Positions 52,487 through 60,515 of a DNA stretch of 64,000 bases are shown here, piece by piece. Every line of letters starts with the position of its first letter. The stretch's first letter is position 1. Made by a program: the position numbers and the translations under genes. The stretch covers positions 1 through 64,000 of the forward strand of contig NZ_CP067421.1 of the NCBI RefSeq assembly GCF_016653635.2, given 5' to 3'. The notes under the pieces are model-generated. The model was not told the origin of the DNA, made no database searches, and saw nothing but the letters and a program-made list of their open reading frames with translations. The DNA is from Skermanella sp. TT6. Its GTDB lineage: Bacteria > Pseudomonadota > Alphaproteobacteria > Azospirillales > Azospirillaceae.

Positions 52487-53913
52487 CGCGCCTTCTCACC
52501 TGGTGGCGCAAGCGCCTGTCGGTCCAGCTTCTCGCCTCCATGCTGGTCGCGCTTTTCGCCTCCCAGACGGTCGGGATGTGCATTTCGTGGGATCAGTTCA
52601 TCTCGGACCTGCGCGCAGCCGCGCGCACGGAGCTCAGCAGCCGCGCGGCGGCCGTGGCCCGGCTGGTCGAAACCCTGCCGCCGGCGCTTCAATCCGATAT
52701 CGCCCGCGTCAACAGCACGGACTACACCCGTTTCTGGATCTCCGAGGACCCGACGCCCGACCCCGAACCGTGGGTCGGCGAGGCGTTCGACCGCTTCAAG
52801 GTACCTCTGCGGACGCTCCTGAACGGATCGGGCCAAGCCATGCCGGCGGGCAGCCCGGCCGGGAGAACGCCGCTGCCAGAGGGGACGACCGCTGCGCACC
52901 TCCTCGAGGGAATGGCCTGGACGGCGGCGCCAGCCGATCGGGCGGACCTGCCGGCGCGGGCGCTCTATCTCGACTTTGCGGAACGCAACGGCGCCGGGGT
53001 TATCGTTCCGCTCAACGACGGCCGCGTTCTCAACGTCGCCTTCTACAAGCATTTCATGCCGTCGATCTGGGACACCCACCTCCCGGTGTCGCTCGCATTG
53101 ACCGCGGTCCTCGTCTCCCTGGTGGGCGTCCTTACCGTACGGCGCATCGTGCAGCCCCTGCGCCAACTCACCAGGGCCGCGGAGATGCTCGGGCGCGGCG
53201 AGGCGGTGACGCCGTTGCGCGAATGCGGCCCCGACGACATCCGCCGCACGGCCGAGGGATTCAACCGCATGCAGGAGCGCCTGCACCGCTTCGTGGAGGA
53301 CCGGACGCGCATGCTGGCGGCGATCGGCCACGACCTGAGGACGCCCCTGACCACGCTGCGCCTGCGCGCCGAGCTGGTGGAGGATCCCGACCTCCAGGAG
53401 CGGATGCTCGACACCATCGACGAGATGCAGGCGATGACAGAGGCGACGCTGTCGCTCGCGCGCCAGGAGACCAGCGCCGAGCCGACCCGAACGATAGACC
53501 TCTCGGCCCTGGTCGAGAGCGTCTGCGACGACCTGGCCGAGATCGGCCAGTCCGTCGTCTTCATCGGCGGCGAGCGGGTGAACTACCGCTGCCGGCCGGA
53601 GGGCTTGCGGCGCACGATCCGCAACCTCATCGAGAACGCCGTGCGCTATGCGGGCCGGGCCGAGGTGCGGCTGATCACCACGCGCTCGACGGTCGAGATC
53701 GTGGTCGAGGACGACGGACCGGGCATTCCGCTCGACAGGATGGAGGAGGTCTTCGCGCCCTTCTTCCGCCTGGAAGCGTCGCGCTCGCGCGAGACGGGGG
53801 GCGTCGGCCTCGGCCTGTCGATCGCCCGCGCCATCGCCCGCCAGCATGGCGGCGACGTCGTCCTGTCGCTGCGCCAGCCCGGCTTGAAGGCCGCCGTCGT
53901 CCTGCCGGCCTGA
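52483..53913 (+). CDS. EnvZ-like sensor histidine kinase
   Basis: A 476-residue membrane kinase starting at GTG. TM1 is at about 12-34, a ~150-residue periplasmic sensor follows, TM2 is near 193-215, then HAMP (VRRIVQPLRQLTRAAEMLGR), HisKA with His283 (MLAAIGHDLRTPLTTLRLR), and an ATPase domain with NLIENAVRYAG, VEDDGPGIP and GGVGLGLSIA. It phosphorylates the regulator encoded immediately upstream. The signal is unknown. Confidence 0.95.
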   Translation: MTRLLTWWRKRLSVQLLASMLVALFASQTVGMCISWDQFISDLRAAARTELSSRAAAVARLVETLPPALQSDIARVNSTDYTRFWISEDPTPDPEPWVGEAFDRFKVPLRTLLNGSGQAMPAGSPAGRTPLPEGTTAAHLLEGMAWTAAPADRADLPARALYLDFAERNGAGVIVPLNDGRVLNVAFYKHFMPSIWDTHLPVSLALTAVLVSLVGVLTVRRIVQPLRQLTRAAEMLGRGEAVTPLRECGPDDIRRTAEGFNRMQERLHRFVEDRTRMLAAIGHDLRTPLTTLRLRAELVEDPDLQERMLDTIDEMQAMTEATLSLARQETSAEPTRTIDLSALVESVCDDLAEIGQSVVFIGGERVNYRCRPEGLRRTIRNLIENAVRYAGRAEVRLITTRSTVEIVVEDDGPGIPLDRMEEVFAPFFRLEASRSRETGGVGLGLSIARAIARQHGGDVVLSLRQPGLKAAVVLPA

Positions 53914-53940
53914 GCGCGGCGGGGAAAGCGGCGGCGCCGC

Positions 53941-54128
53941 CTAGAGCAGTACCCGATCAGGTCGATCCGCCCGAGACGGCTGATCCGGTGCGTTGCGCCA
54001 TGGGCGCAACCTACGACCTTCGGCCCGCATCGAGCCGTAGGTTGCGCCCATGGCGCAACACAGTGCGGCGAGTGGAGCGGCGGGCTACGAGGACCGGAGC
54101 GATTCAACCCGGTCGGAAACCGCTCTAG
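53941..54128. repeat. MITE-like element, copy 2
   Basis: A 188-bp relative of 18426-18607 in the same orientation. It begins CTAGAGCAGTACCCGATCAG and ends ...CGGAAACCGCTCTAG, so the outermost 7 bases are perfectly inverted. The internal GTTGCGCCATGGGCGCAACC block and its inverted partner are conserved. The rightmost CTA provides the TAG stop codon of the leftward molybdenum hydroxylase gene, as the left end of copy 1 provides the stop for the gamma-glutamyltransferase fragment. Confidence 0.7.
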
Positions 54129-56344
54129 CCTCCGAGCGCCGCCAGGACGCGGTCCGGCAGGAACGGGTAATGGCGAAGCCTCACGCCGCCGGTGAGCCGG
54201 GCTATCGCGTTGGCGATCGCCGGGCCGGTGGGCGGAAGGCCGGCCTGGCCGATGCCGCCGACCGGACTGCCCGGCGTCGGCACCACGGCGACCTCGATCT
54301 CGGGAGCCTCGGACATGCGGATCACCCGGTAGGTGTCGAAATTCGATTCCTGCACCGCGCCATCGACGACGTTGATCTGTTCGAACAGCGCATGGCCGGT
54401 CCCGTTCGTTATCCCGACGATCATCATGGCCTCGATATGGAGCGGCTGGATCGCCACGCCAGGGTCGATCGCGCACCAGACCCTGTGCACCCGGATCCGT
54501 CCGGTTTCCCGGTCAAGCGACACCTCGGCGACCTGGGCGCAATGCGAGTCGAAGGCGTCGGAATAGGCCAGCCCTATTCCCCGGCCCTCGCGCTTGCGAT
54601 CCCACTCCGCCATCCGGGCGACGGTCTCGATGACCTTGCGCGCACGGGGCTGGTCGCTCAGGAGCTCCAGCCTGAACGCCACGGGATCGACCCCCCTGGC
54701 GGCCGCGATCTCGTCGACGACGCACTCGATCGCGAACCTCGTATAGCCGACCCCGACCGCGAACCAGAACCCCACGTCCAGCCCGTTCTCCTGGCGCAGA
54801 TACTCGATCCGGTGGGCCGGCACCGCGTAGTTGAAATGAGCGCCTTCGGTCACGACGTCGTCGTGCCCTCCCTTGCTCTCGAACAGTTCCGGCAGAGTGC
54901 GGGCAAATACGGAGTCCGCCACGATGCGGTGGCGCCAGCCGACGATGCGCCCGTCGGCGTCCAGCCCGACCCGGATGTTCTGGGCTTCCAGCGGCCGGAA
55001 CTTGTCGTGCCGGATGTCGTCCTCCCGGCTCCAGATGACCTTGACCGGCCGACCCTCCGCGGCCTTGGCCAGGGACACCGCATCGGTGATGAAATCCCTC
55101 TCGGCCTTGCGTCCGAAGCCGCCGCCGAGAAGGGTCGTGTTCACCTTGACCTTTTCGGGCGTGGTGCCGACCACATCCGCCGCGAACCCCTGCGTACCCG
55201 TCGGACCCTGGGTCGGCGCCCAGATCTCCACCGTATCGCCGGTCACGAGCGCCGTGGCGTTCATCGGCTCCATGGCCGCGTGGGCGACATGGTCGCTCAT
55301 ATAGTCCACGTCGATCACCGTCGCGGCCCCGGAGATCGCGGCCTGCGCGTCGCCGGCCGCATGGGCGGGAACGCCCTGCCTTGCCGGATCGCGGCCGATG
55401 GCGCGGTACTCGTCGAGCAGGCGCCGGCTCGTGTAGTCGCGGACCCGTGACCCGGTGCTCCAGGCGACCTTGAGCAGCTCCTTCGCCCGCCTGGTCGCCT
55501 CGACCGTCTCGCCGATGATGCCGACGCCATAGGGCAGCGGAACGATATGGGTGACGCCCGGCACGGCCCTCGCCTCGGCGTCGTCGATGGCCTCGGGCCG
55601 CTCGCCCTGGACCGGCGCCCGCAGCACCGCACCGTGGAGCATGTCCGGAAGCTGGACGTCGATGCCGAAGATGGCGGTGCCGTCGACCTTCGAGGGCACG
55701 TCGACCCGCCGGACCGTCCGCTTTCCGACATAGCGCCAGCTGTCGCTCGGCTTCAGGTCGGCCTCGCCCGCCTGCGGAAGCGGGTCCGGAAGCGTTCCGT
55801 TCACGGCGATCTCACCGTAATCGAGCGCGCGGCCCGAAGCCGGGTGGACGACCCTGTTGGGCTCGGTCGCAAGCTCGCTCACCGGCACGTCCAGCATGCC
55901 GGCGGCGGCCGCCAGCAGGACCATGCGGGTCTGGGCACCGGCCAGCCGGAGCAGCCCGTGGTAGCCGCGGGTGGACGCGCTCCCGCCGGTGAGCTGGATG
56001 CCGTAGAAGCCCGGATTGCCGTAGGTCTCCGCGTCGGAGGGGGCCTGGACGATGCGCACGCGGTCCCAATCGGCATCCATTTCCTCGGCGATGAGCAGCG
56101 GAAGCGTGGTCATGATCCCCTGCCCCATCTCGACGGCCGGCGAGACGATGGTCACCGAACCGTCGGCCGCGACCGTCACCCAGGCGTTCGGACGGAAGGC
56201 GCCCTCGGCGGCCCGGGCGATCGCAGCGCCGTGGGCCAGGTCGGGCAGGCTCCCGAACGCGACCGCGACGCCGAGGCCGCCGGCCGTGACGAGGAAGCTG
56301 CGCCGCGACAGCGCGCGGCTCCTGGTCTGCATGGTGCGGTCCAT
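54125..56344 (-). CDS. Molybdopterin-binding oxidoreductase, isoquinoline 1-oxidoreductase beta-like
   Basis: A 739-residue large subunit of the xanthine oxidase family, IorB type. It has a twin-arginine signal (LSRRSFLVTAGGLGVAVAFG), so it is periplasmic. Moco-binding motifs include VEMGQGIMTTLPLLIAEEMD, GGFGRKAERDFI and GGIGQAGLPPTGPAIANAIA. With the 2Fe-2S subunit encoded just upstream it would hydroxylate an N-heterocycle or oxidise an aldehyde. Its TAG stop lies in the end of a MITE-like element, so a few C-terminal residues may have been altered. Confidence 0.88.
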   Translation of the reverse strand: MDRTMQTRSRALSRRSFLVTAGGLGVAVAFGSLPDLAHGAAIARAAEGAFRPNAWVTVAADGSVTIVSPAVEMGQGIMTTLPLLIAEEMDADWDRVRIVQAPSDAETYGNPGFYGIQLTGGSASTRGYHGLLRLAGAQTRMVLLAAAAGMLDVPVSELATEPNRVVHPASGRALDYGEIAVNGTLPDPLPQAGEADLKPSDSWRYVGKRTVRRVDVPSKVDGTAIFGIDVQLPDMLHGAVLRAPVQGERPEAIDDAEARAVPGVTHIVPLPYGVGIIGETVEATRRAKELLKVAWSTGSRVRDYTSRRLLDEYRAIGRDPARQGVPAHAAGDAQAAISGAATVIDVDYMSDHVAHAAMEPMNATALVTGDTVEIWAPTQGPTGTQGFAADVVGTTPEKVKVNTTLLGGGFGRKAERDFITDAVSLAKAAEGRPVKVIWSREDDIRHDKFRPLEAQNIRVGLDADGRIVGWRHRIVADSVFARTLPELFESKGGHDDVVTEGAHFNYAVPAHRIEYLRQENGLDVGFWFAVGVGYTRFAIECVVDEIAAARGVDPVAFRLELLSDQPRARKVIETVARMAEWDRKREGRGIGLAYSDAFDSHCAQVAEVSLDRETGRIRVHRVWCAIDPGVAIQPLHIEAMMIVGITNGTGHALFEQINVVDGAVQESNFDTYRVIRMSEAPEIEVAVVPTPGSPVGGIGQAGLPPTGPAIANAIARLTGGVRLRHYPFLPDRVLAALGG

Positions 56345-56347
56345 GGC

Positions 56348-56800
56348 TCAACCCTCCCGTGCGGCGCGCTGAATGGCGGCGAGGATGCGGACATAGGTCC
56401 CGCAGCGGCAGATGTTGCCGTCCATATGCTCGATGATCTGCTCGCGGGTGGGCAGCGGCGTGCGCCCGAGGAGCGCCGCCGCCTGCATGATCTGACCGGA
56501 CTGGCAATAGCCGCATTGCGGCACCTGCTCGGCGATCCAGGCTTTCTGCAGCGGATGCCCGCCATCGGGCGAGAGGCCCTCGATGGTCGTGACCGCGCGT
56601 CCCTCGACATCCTCGAGCCAGGTAACGCAGGAGCGCACCGGCGCTCCATCGACATGGACGGTGCACGCACCGCACTGCGCGATGCCGCAGCCGTATTTCG
56701 TGCCGGTGAGCTTGAGGTGTTCGCGGATGACCCACAGCAGCGGGGTATCGGGCCCGGCGGCGATATCCACCGCGCGCCCGTTGATCGTGAACGCCGTCAT
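56348..56800 (-). CDS. 2Fe-2S subunit of the molybdenum hydroxylase, IorA-like
   Basis: A 150-residue protein with both Fe-S sites: N-terminal [20 protein letters not shown] followed by Cys (plant ferredoxin type) and C-terminal [16 protein letters not shown] with [11 protein letters not shown]. It passes electrons from the Moco subunit to a cytochrome or other acceptor. It precedes the large subunit by three bases and diverges from an AraC gene. It has no signal peptide; it probably piggybacks through Tat on the large subunit. Confidence 0.92.
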   Translation of the reverse strand: MTAFTINGRAVDIAAGPDTPLLWVIREHLKLTGTKYGCGIAQCGACTVHVDGAPVRSCVTWLEDVEGRAVTTIEGLSPDGGHPLQKAWIAEQVPQCGYCQSGQIMQAAALLGRTPLPTREQIIEHMDGNICRCGTYVRILAAIQRAAREG

Positions 56801-56952
56801 GAACGCTTCTCCTCTGGCTGATGGCTTCCGAGACGGTGCGGAGCGCCGGCACCCGGGAAGCCGGAGCGGATTGCCCCCAGGATAGGCAGGCGCCGGAATA
56901 CGGTCTATGCTGCGGGGTCCGAGTTATCTTCGAGATCGTCCAGGGAAGGTCC

Positions 56953-57927
56953 ATGGATCCGCTGTCAGATGTGCTGGCCCTGCTGAAGCCGCAAAGCTAC
57001 GTGTCCGCGGGGTTCGACGCCGGCGGCGACTGGTCGATCCGGTTCTCGAACCAGCAGAACCGCATGAAATGCTACGCCGTCCTGTCGGGAGAGTGCTGGT
57101 TGTCCGTCGAGGACGTCGCCGAGCCGGTGAGGCTGAGATCGGGCGAGTGTTTCGTGCTGCCGAGCGGGCGGGACTTCCGTCTCGCCAGCGACGTCGCGCT
57201 GCCGCCGGTCGAGTCCGGCGCGTTCTTTCCGCCGGCCCGGCCGGGGGGCGTCGTGACGGTCAAGGGCGGCGGCGATTTCTATCTGGTCGGCAGCCGCTTC
57301 GCGGTCAGCGGCAGGAACTCGGGCAGCCTCCTCCGAATGCTTCCGCCCATCGTGCATGTGCGCAGAGCATCCGAGCAGGCGGCGCTCCGCTGGTCGGTCG
57401 AGCGGATGCGGGAGGAGTTGCGCGAGCAGCGGCCGGGCAGCGCGCTCATCGCGCAGCATCTCGCGCACATGATGCTGGTCCAGGCCCTGCGTCTGCACCT
57501 CGACGACGGGCCGGCCGGCGGCGTCGGATGGTTCTTCGCGCTCGCGGACAAACAACTCGGCGCGGCGATCGCCGCCATCCACGCCGACCCGGCGTATCGC
57601 TGGACGTTGAAGGAACTGGCCGAACGCGCCGGCATGTCCCGGTCGAGCTTCGCCCTGAAGTTCAGGGAGATGGCCGGGGAGACCGCGATGGAGTACCTGG
57701 CGCGCTGGCGCATGCTGCTTGCCGGCGACAGGTTCGAGAATACCAGCCAGTCCGTATCGGCCGTCGCCCTGTCGCTCGGCTACGAGTCCGAAAGCGCCTT
57801 CAGTACGGCCTTCAAGAGGGTCATGGGCTGCACGCCCCGGCAGTATGGCCGCGATCCGGCGCCGACCCCTGTCCCCCGCGGGCAGGGGAACGGTCATTCA
57901 CCGATGATGCGCGCCTCCCGCACGTAA
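56953..57927 (+). CDS. AraC-family regulator with cupin sensor
   Basis: A 324-residue regulator: N-terminal cupin domain (CYAVLSGECWLSVEDVAEPV, LRSGECFVLPSGRDF) and a C-terminal double HTH (WTLKELAERAGMSRSSFALK, SQSVSAVALSLGYESESAFS, TAFKRVMGCTPRQYGRD). It is divergent from the IorA/IorB-type genes across a 152-base gap, so it probably controls them. The 3' end overlaps the convergent GFA gene by 34 bases. Confidence 0.9.
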   Translation: MDPLSDVLALLKPQSYVSAGFDAGGDWSIRFSNQQNRMKCYAVLSGECWLSVEDVAEPVRLRSGECFVLPSGRDFRLASDVALPPVESGAFFPPARPGGVVTVKGGGDFYLVGSRFAVSGRNSGSLLRMLPPIVHVRRASEQAALRWSVERMREELREQRPGSALIAQHLAHMMLVQALRLHLDDGPAGGVGWFFALADKQLGAAIAAIHADPAYRWTLKELAERAGMSRSSFALKFREMAGETAMEYLARWRMLLAGDRFENTSQSVSAVALSLGYESESAFSTAFKRVMGCTPRQYGRDPAPTPVPRGQGNGHSPMMRASRT

Positions 57928-58301
57928 CCGAAGTCGCCGTGGCCCGGCCAGGCTCGCCCGTCGGGATAGCGCAGCTCGCTCCCGGCAAGATCGCCCTCGT
58001 CCGCGAGCCTCATGTTGACGCCCATCATGGTGTTTCCGAACTTCGCGACGGCGCCTTCGGTCAGCGTGAAATGCGTCGTCGATCCGCACCTAGGGCAGAA
58101 ACGGATTTCAGCCCCCGGCTCCGCCTTGTCCTCCCGGATGTAACTGCTTGCCGTCCCCTCGACCCCGACCTGGGATGGATGGAAATAGGCCCAGCGGACG
58201 CCCGCCTTGCTACAGAGCGTGCAGTTGCACTCGTTGATGTAGTCCGGCCGCCTGTCCAGTTCGATGCGGACCTGGCCGCAATGGCAGGAGAGCTTCAGCA
58301 T
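57894..58301 (-). CDS. GFA family (glutathione-dependent formaldehyde-activating-like) protein
   Basis: A 135-residue zinc protein with the Mss4-like GFA fold: CHCGQVRIELDRRPDY, CNCTLCSKAG and CPRCGSTTHFTL provide the cysteine ligands. Members activate or bind small aldehyde-thiol adducts, though true formaldehyde activity is proven for few. It lies 68 bases downstream (leftward) of a conserved region also found before the two-component operon, which suggests shared control. Confidence 0.9.
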   Translation of the reverse strand: MLKLSCHCGQVRIELDRRPDYINECNCTLCSKAGVRWAYFHPSQVGVEGTASSYIREDKAEPGAEIRFCPRCGSTTHFTLTEGAVAKFGNTMMGVNMRLADEGDLAGSELRYPDGRAWPGHGDFGYVREARIIGE

Positions 58302-58369
58302 AAGGGATCTACCTCGGGGTTGGTGAAAAACGGGCGGCTGAAACGCAGGGAGTCCGCCGGCGGTTGCCC

Positions 58370-58501
58370 GGACGGACTTGTATCAGAATGTTCCAGGGTG
58401 CCGTGCGTCGGCGTTTCGGCCGCCGCGGCTGATACAAATCGGTACAAGGGCGGACAATCCCGGCACAGGGCTGCGACAGGCAGCCGTTACGGTGATCCTC
58501 G
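58370..58501 (-). promoter_or_regulatory. Conserved upstream region, copy 2 (GFA gene)
   Basis: Read leftward, it matches 51571-51702 with the same order of blocks, including CTTGTACCGATTTGTATCAG and, distally, CTGATACAAGTCCGTCC. It ends 68 bases before the GFA start, nearly the same distance and the same orientation as copy 1 before the response-regulator gene. That favours a promoter/operator role over chance insertion, though a mobile origin is possible. Confidence 0.6.
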
Positions 58502-58679
58502 AACCGCGGGGAAGACTGAAGGGAATGTTCTCGCGGTTTCGCAGGGCAGAATCGGCGATGTCCGCGGCGCCTGCGTCTTGCAACATCGTTTCTCGGCAAC
58601 ATGGTCCCCTCGATCCCGGAAAGGAGCATGGCCGCTCCCTGGGATCACCGGACGGATCGGCACATCCAGTGGAGACTGC

Positions 58680-58850
58680 ATGGTATCCCTCATCGTCACC
58701 GGCTTGATCGACGACATCGAAGCGATGGACGGCAAGCCTCTGCCGTGGCACCTGCGCGAGGATCCCGGCCGTCCCGCCGTCGCCAACCGGATGTTCGACG
58801 CCGCCGGCGAGCGGCGCACCCGGACGGCCGTGCCGGGAAGCGAGGCATGA
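58680..58850 (+). CDS. Small hypothetical protein coupled to a methyltransferase
   Basis: 56 residues (MVSLIVTGLIDDIEAMDGKP...), with a hydrophobic start and a polar remainder. The ATG follows GTGGAGACTGC and the stop overlaps the next ATG (ATGA), which supports real translation. It could be a small accessory protein or a leader peptide for the methyltransferase. No family recognised. Confidence 0.5.
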   Translation: MVSLIVTGLIDDIEAMDGKPLPWHLREDPGRPAVANRMFDAAGERRTRTAVPGSEA

Positions 58851-59515
58851 TGATCCCGAAATGCATCCATCCGCTCCCCGATCCGTGCGGCGGCGACCCG
58901 ATCCCCCGGCAAGCCCGATGGTCGGATCGGGTGCGCTTCTTGCGATCCTGGATCACGGAGCCGTTGCGGGTCGCCGCCGTCACGCCGTCCAGCGCATCGC
59001 TCGCCCGGCTGATCACGTCGGAGATCGGCGCCGCGCAGTCGCCGGTCCTGGAGCTTGGCCCCGGGACCGGTGTCTTCACCAAGGCGCTGCTCGACCGCGG
59101 TTTGAACCAGACCGACCTGACGCTGGTCGAGTATGGGGCCGAGTTCGTGACGGTTCTGCGCGAGCGGTTTCCGCAGGCGAGGATCCTGCACCAGGATGCA
59201 TCCAGGCTTTCGGCTCCCGATCTGTTTCCGGGTGCGACGGCCGGAGCAGTCGTAAGCGGCCTCGGCCTCGTCTCGATGCCGCCCCGGACCGTCATCGCCA
59301 TACTCACGGGCGCGTTCGCCTGCCTGCGGCCCCGCGGGGCCTTCTACCAGTTTACCTATGGCCCGCGCTGCCCGGTTCCGCGGCCGATCCTCGACCGGCT
59401 CGGACTGAAGGCGCAGCGCATCGGCAGCACCGTCAGCAATCTGCCGCCCGCGGCCGTCTACCGCATAAGCCGGCGCGGACCGCATCTGCCGGAATGGAGG
59501 AAACCGTCACCATGA
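58847..59515 (+). CDS. Class I SAM-dependent methyltransferase, PmtA/KsgA-like
   Basis: A 222-residue methyltransferase with motif I VLELGPGTGVFTKALLDRG (about 65-83), LTLVEYGAEFVTVLRERFP and post-motif LHQDASRLS. The N-terminal RVRFLRSWITEPLRVAAVTP, then SSASLAR, is like phospholipid N-methyltransferases (PmtA), which make phosphatidylcholine precursors in alphaproteobacteria; the rRNA dimethyltransferases are more distant. It is coupled to the small gene upstream and precedes an SDR gene by 28 bases. Confidence 0.85.
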   Translation: MMIPKCIHPLPDPCGGDPIPRQARWSDRVRFLRSWITEPLRVAAVTPSSASLARLITSEIGAAQSPVLELGPGTGVFTKALLDRGLNQTDLTLVEYGAEFVTVLRERFPQARILHQDASRLSAPDLFPGATAGAVVSGLGLVSMPPRTVIAILTGAFACLRPRGAFYQFTYGPRCPVPRPILDRLGLKAQRIGSTVSNLPPAAVYRISRRGPHLPEWRKPSP

Positions 59516-59543
59516 CCGGCTGCCCCAACCGAAGAAAAAGGCC

Positions 59544-60515
59544 ATGCGACCCATGACGAAATGGACCACGGACAGCATGCCCGCCCAGAACGGGCGCTCG
59601 GTCGTCGTCACCGGGACCGGCGGCCTGGGCTATGAATGCGCCCGGGTACTGGCGCGGGCCGGCGCGGACGTCGTCCTGGCCGGCAGGAACCCGGCCAAGG
59701 GCGACGAGGCGGTGCAGCGGATCCGAGCAGCCGACCGCGACGCCAGGATCAGCTTCGAACCGCTCGATCTGGCGGATCTGGCTTCGGTCGCCGCCTTCGG
59801 CGAAAGGATGCGGTCGGCCCGCACGGGCCTCGACCTGCTGATCAACAATGCCGGCATCATGATACCGCCGAAACGGCAGGAAACGGCCGACGGGTTCGAA
59901 CTCCAACTCGGCACCAACTATCTCGGGCACTTCGCCCTGACCGCACAGCTCCTTCCCTTGCTGCGGCAGGGAAGGAGCCCCCGCATCGTCCCGATAAGCA
60001 GCGTCGCCGCCCGGAGCGGGACGATCGACTTCGACGATCTGAATGCCGGACGGAACTACGACCCGATGTCCGTCTACAGCCAGTCGAAGCTCGCCTGCCT
60101 CATCTTCGCCTTCGAACTGCAACGCCGCAGCGACGCCGGAGGGTGGGGCATCGAGAGCATCGCCGCGCATCCGGGAATAGCGCGAACCGACCTTCTTTAC
60201 AATTCCACGAGCCGGTGGGACATCGGCCGCCTGGTGCGATCGACCCTCCCGTTCCTGTTCCAGCCGGCGGCGAAAGGGGCCTTGCCGGCGCTCTACGCCG
60301 CGACGTCGCCCGACGCCAAGCCGGGCGGATACTACGGTCCCGACAGGTTCAGCGAGACGCGCGGACATCCCGCTCCGTCCCGGGTCCCGCCGCGGGCCGA
60401 AGACAAGGCGGTGGCCGCACGGCTCTGGCAAGTTTCCGAGGCGCTGACCGGCGTGACCTTCGGTGGAATGGCGTCGGGCATCGGTCCGGGCGGCAGGGAG
60501 TTTTCCGCACCATGA
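59544..60515 (+). CDS. Short-chain dehydrogenase (retinol dehydrogenase-like)
   Basis: A 323-residue SDR: coenzyme loop VVVTGTGGLGYECARVLARA (about 21-40), the Asp of EPLDLADL, LINNAGIMIPPK, catalytic Ser in PISSVAARSG and YSQSKLACLIF (Tyr-x3-Lys). The glycine motif TGTGGLG is a variant of TGxxxGIG. Substrate unknown. Its last 184 bases are overlapped, on the opposite strand, by the extended 3' end of the GlxA-type regulator gene. Confidence 0.9.
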   Translation: MRPMTKWTTDSMPAQNGRSVVVTGTGGLGYECARVLARAGADVVLAGRNPAKGDEAVQRIRAADRDARISFEPLDLADLASVAAFGERMRSARTGLDLLINNAGIMIPPKRQETADGFELQLGTNYLGHFALTAQLLPLLRQGRSPRIVPISSVAARSGTIDFDDLNAGRNYDPMSVYSQSKLACLIFAFELQRRSDAGGWGIESIAAHPGIARTDLLYNSTSRWDIGRLVRSTLPFLFQPAAKGALPALYAATSPDAKPGGYYGPDRFSETRGHPAPSRVPPRAEDKAVAARLWQVSEALTGVTFGGMASGIGPGGREFSAP

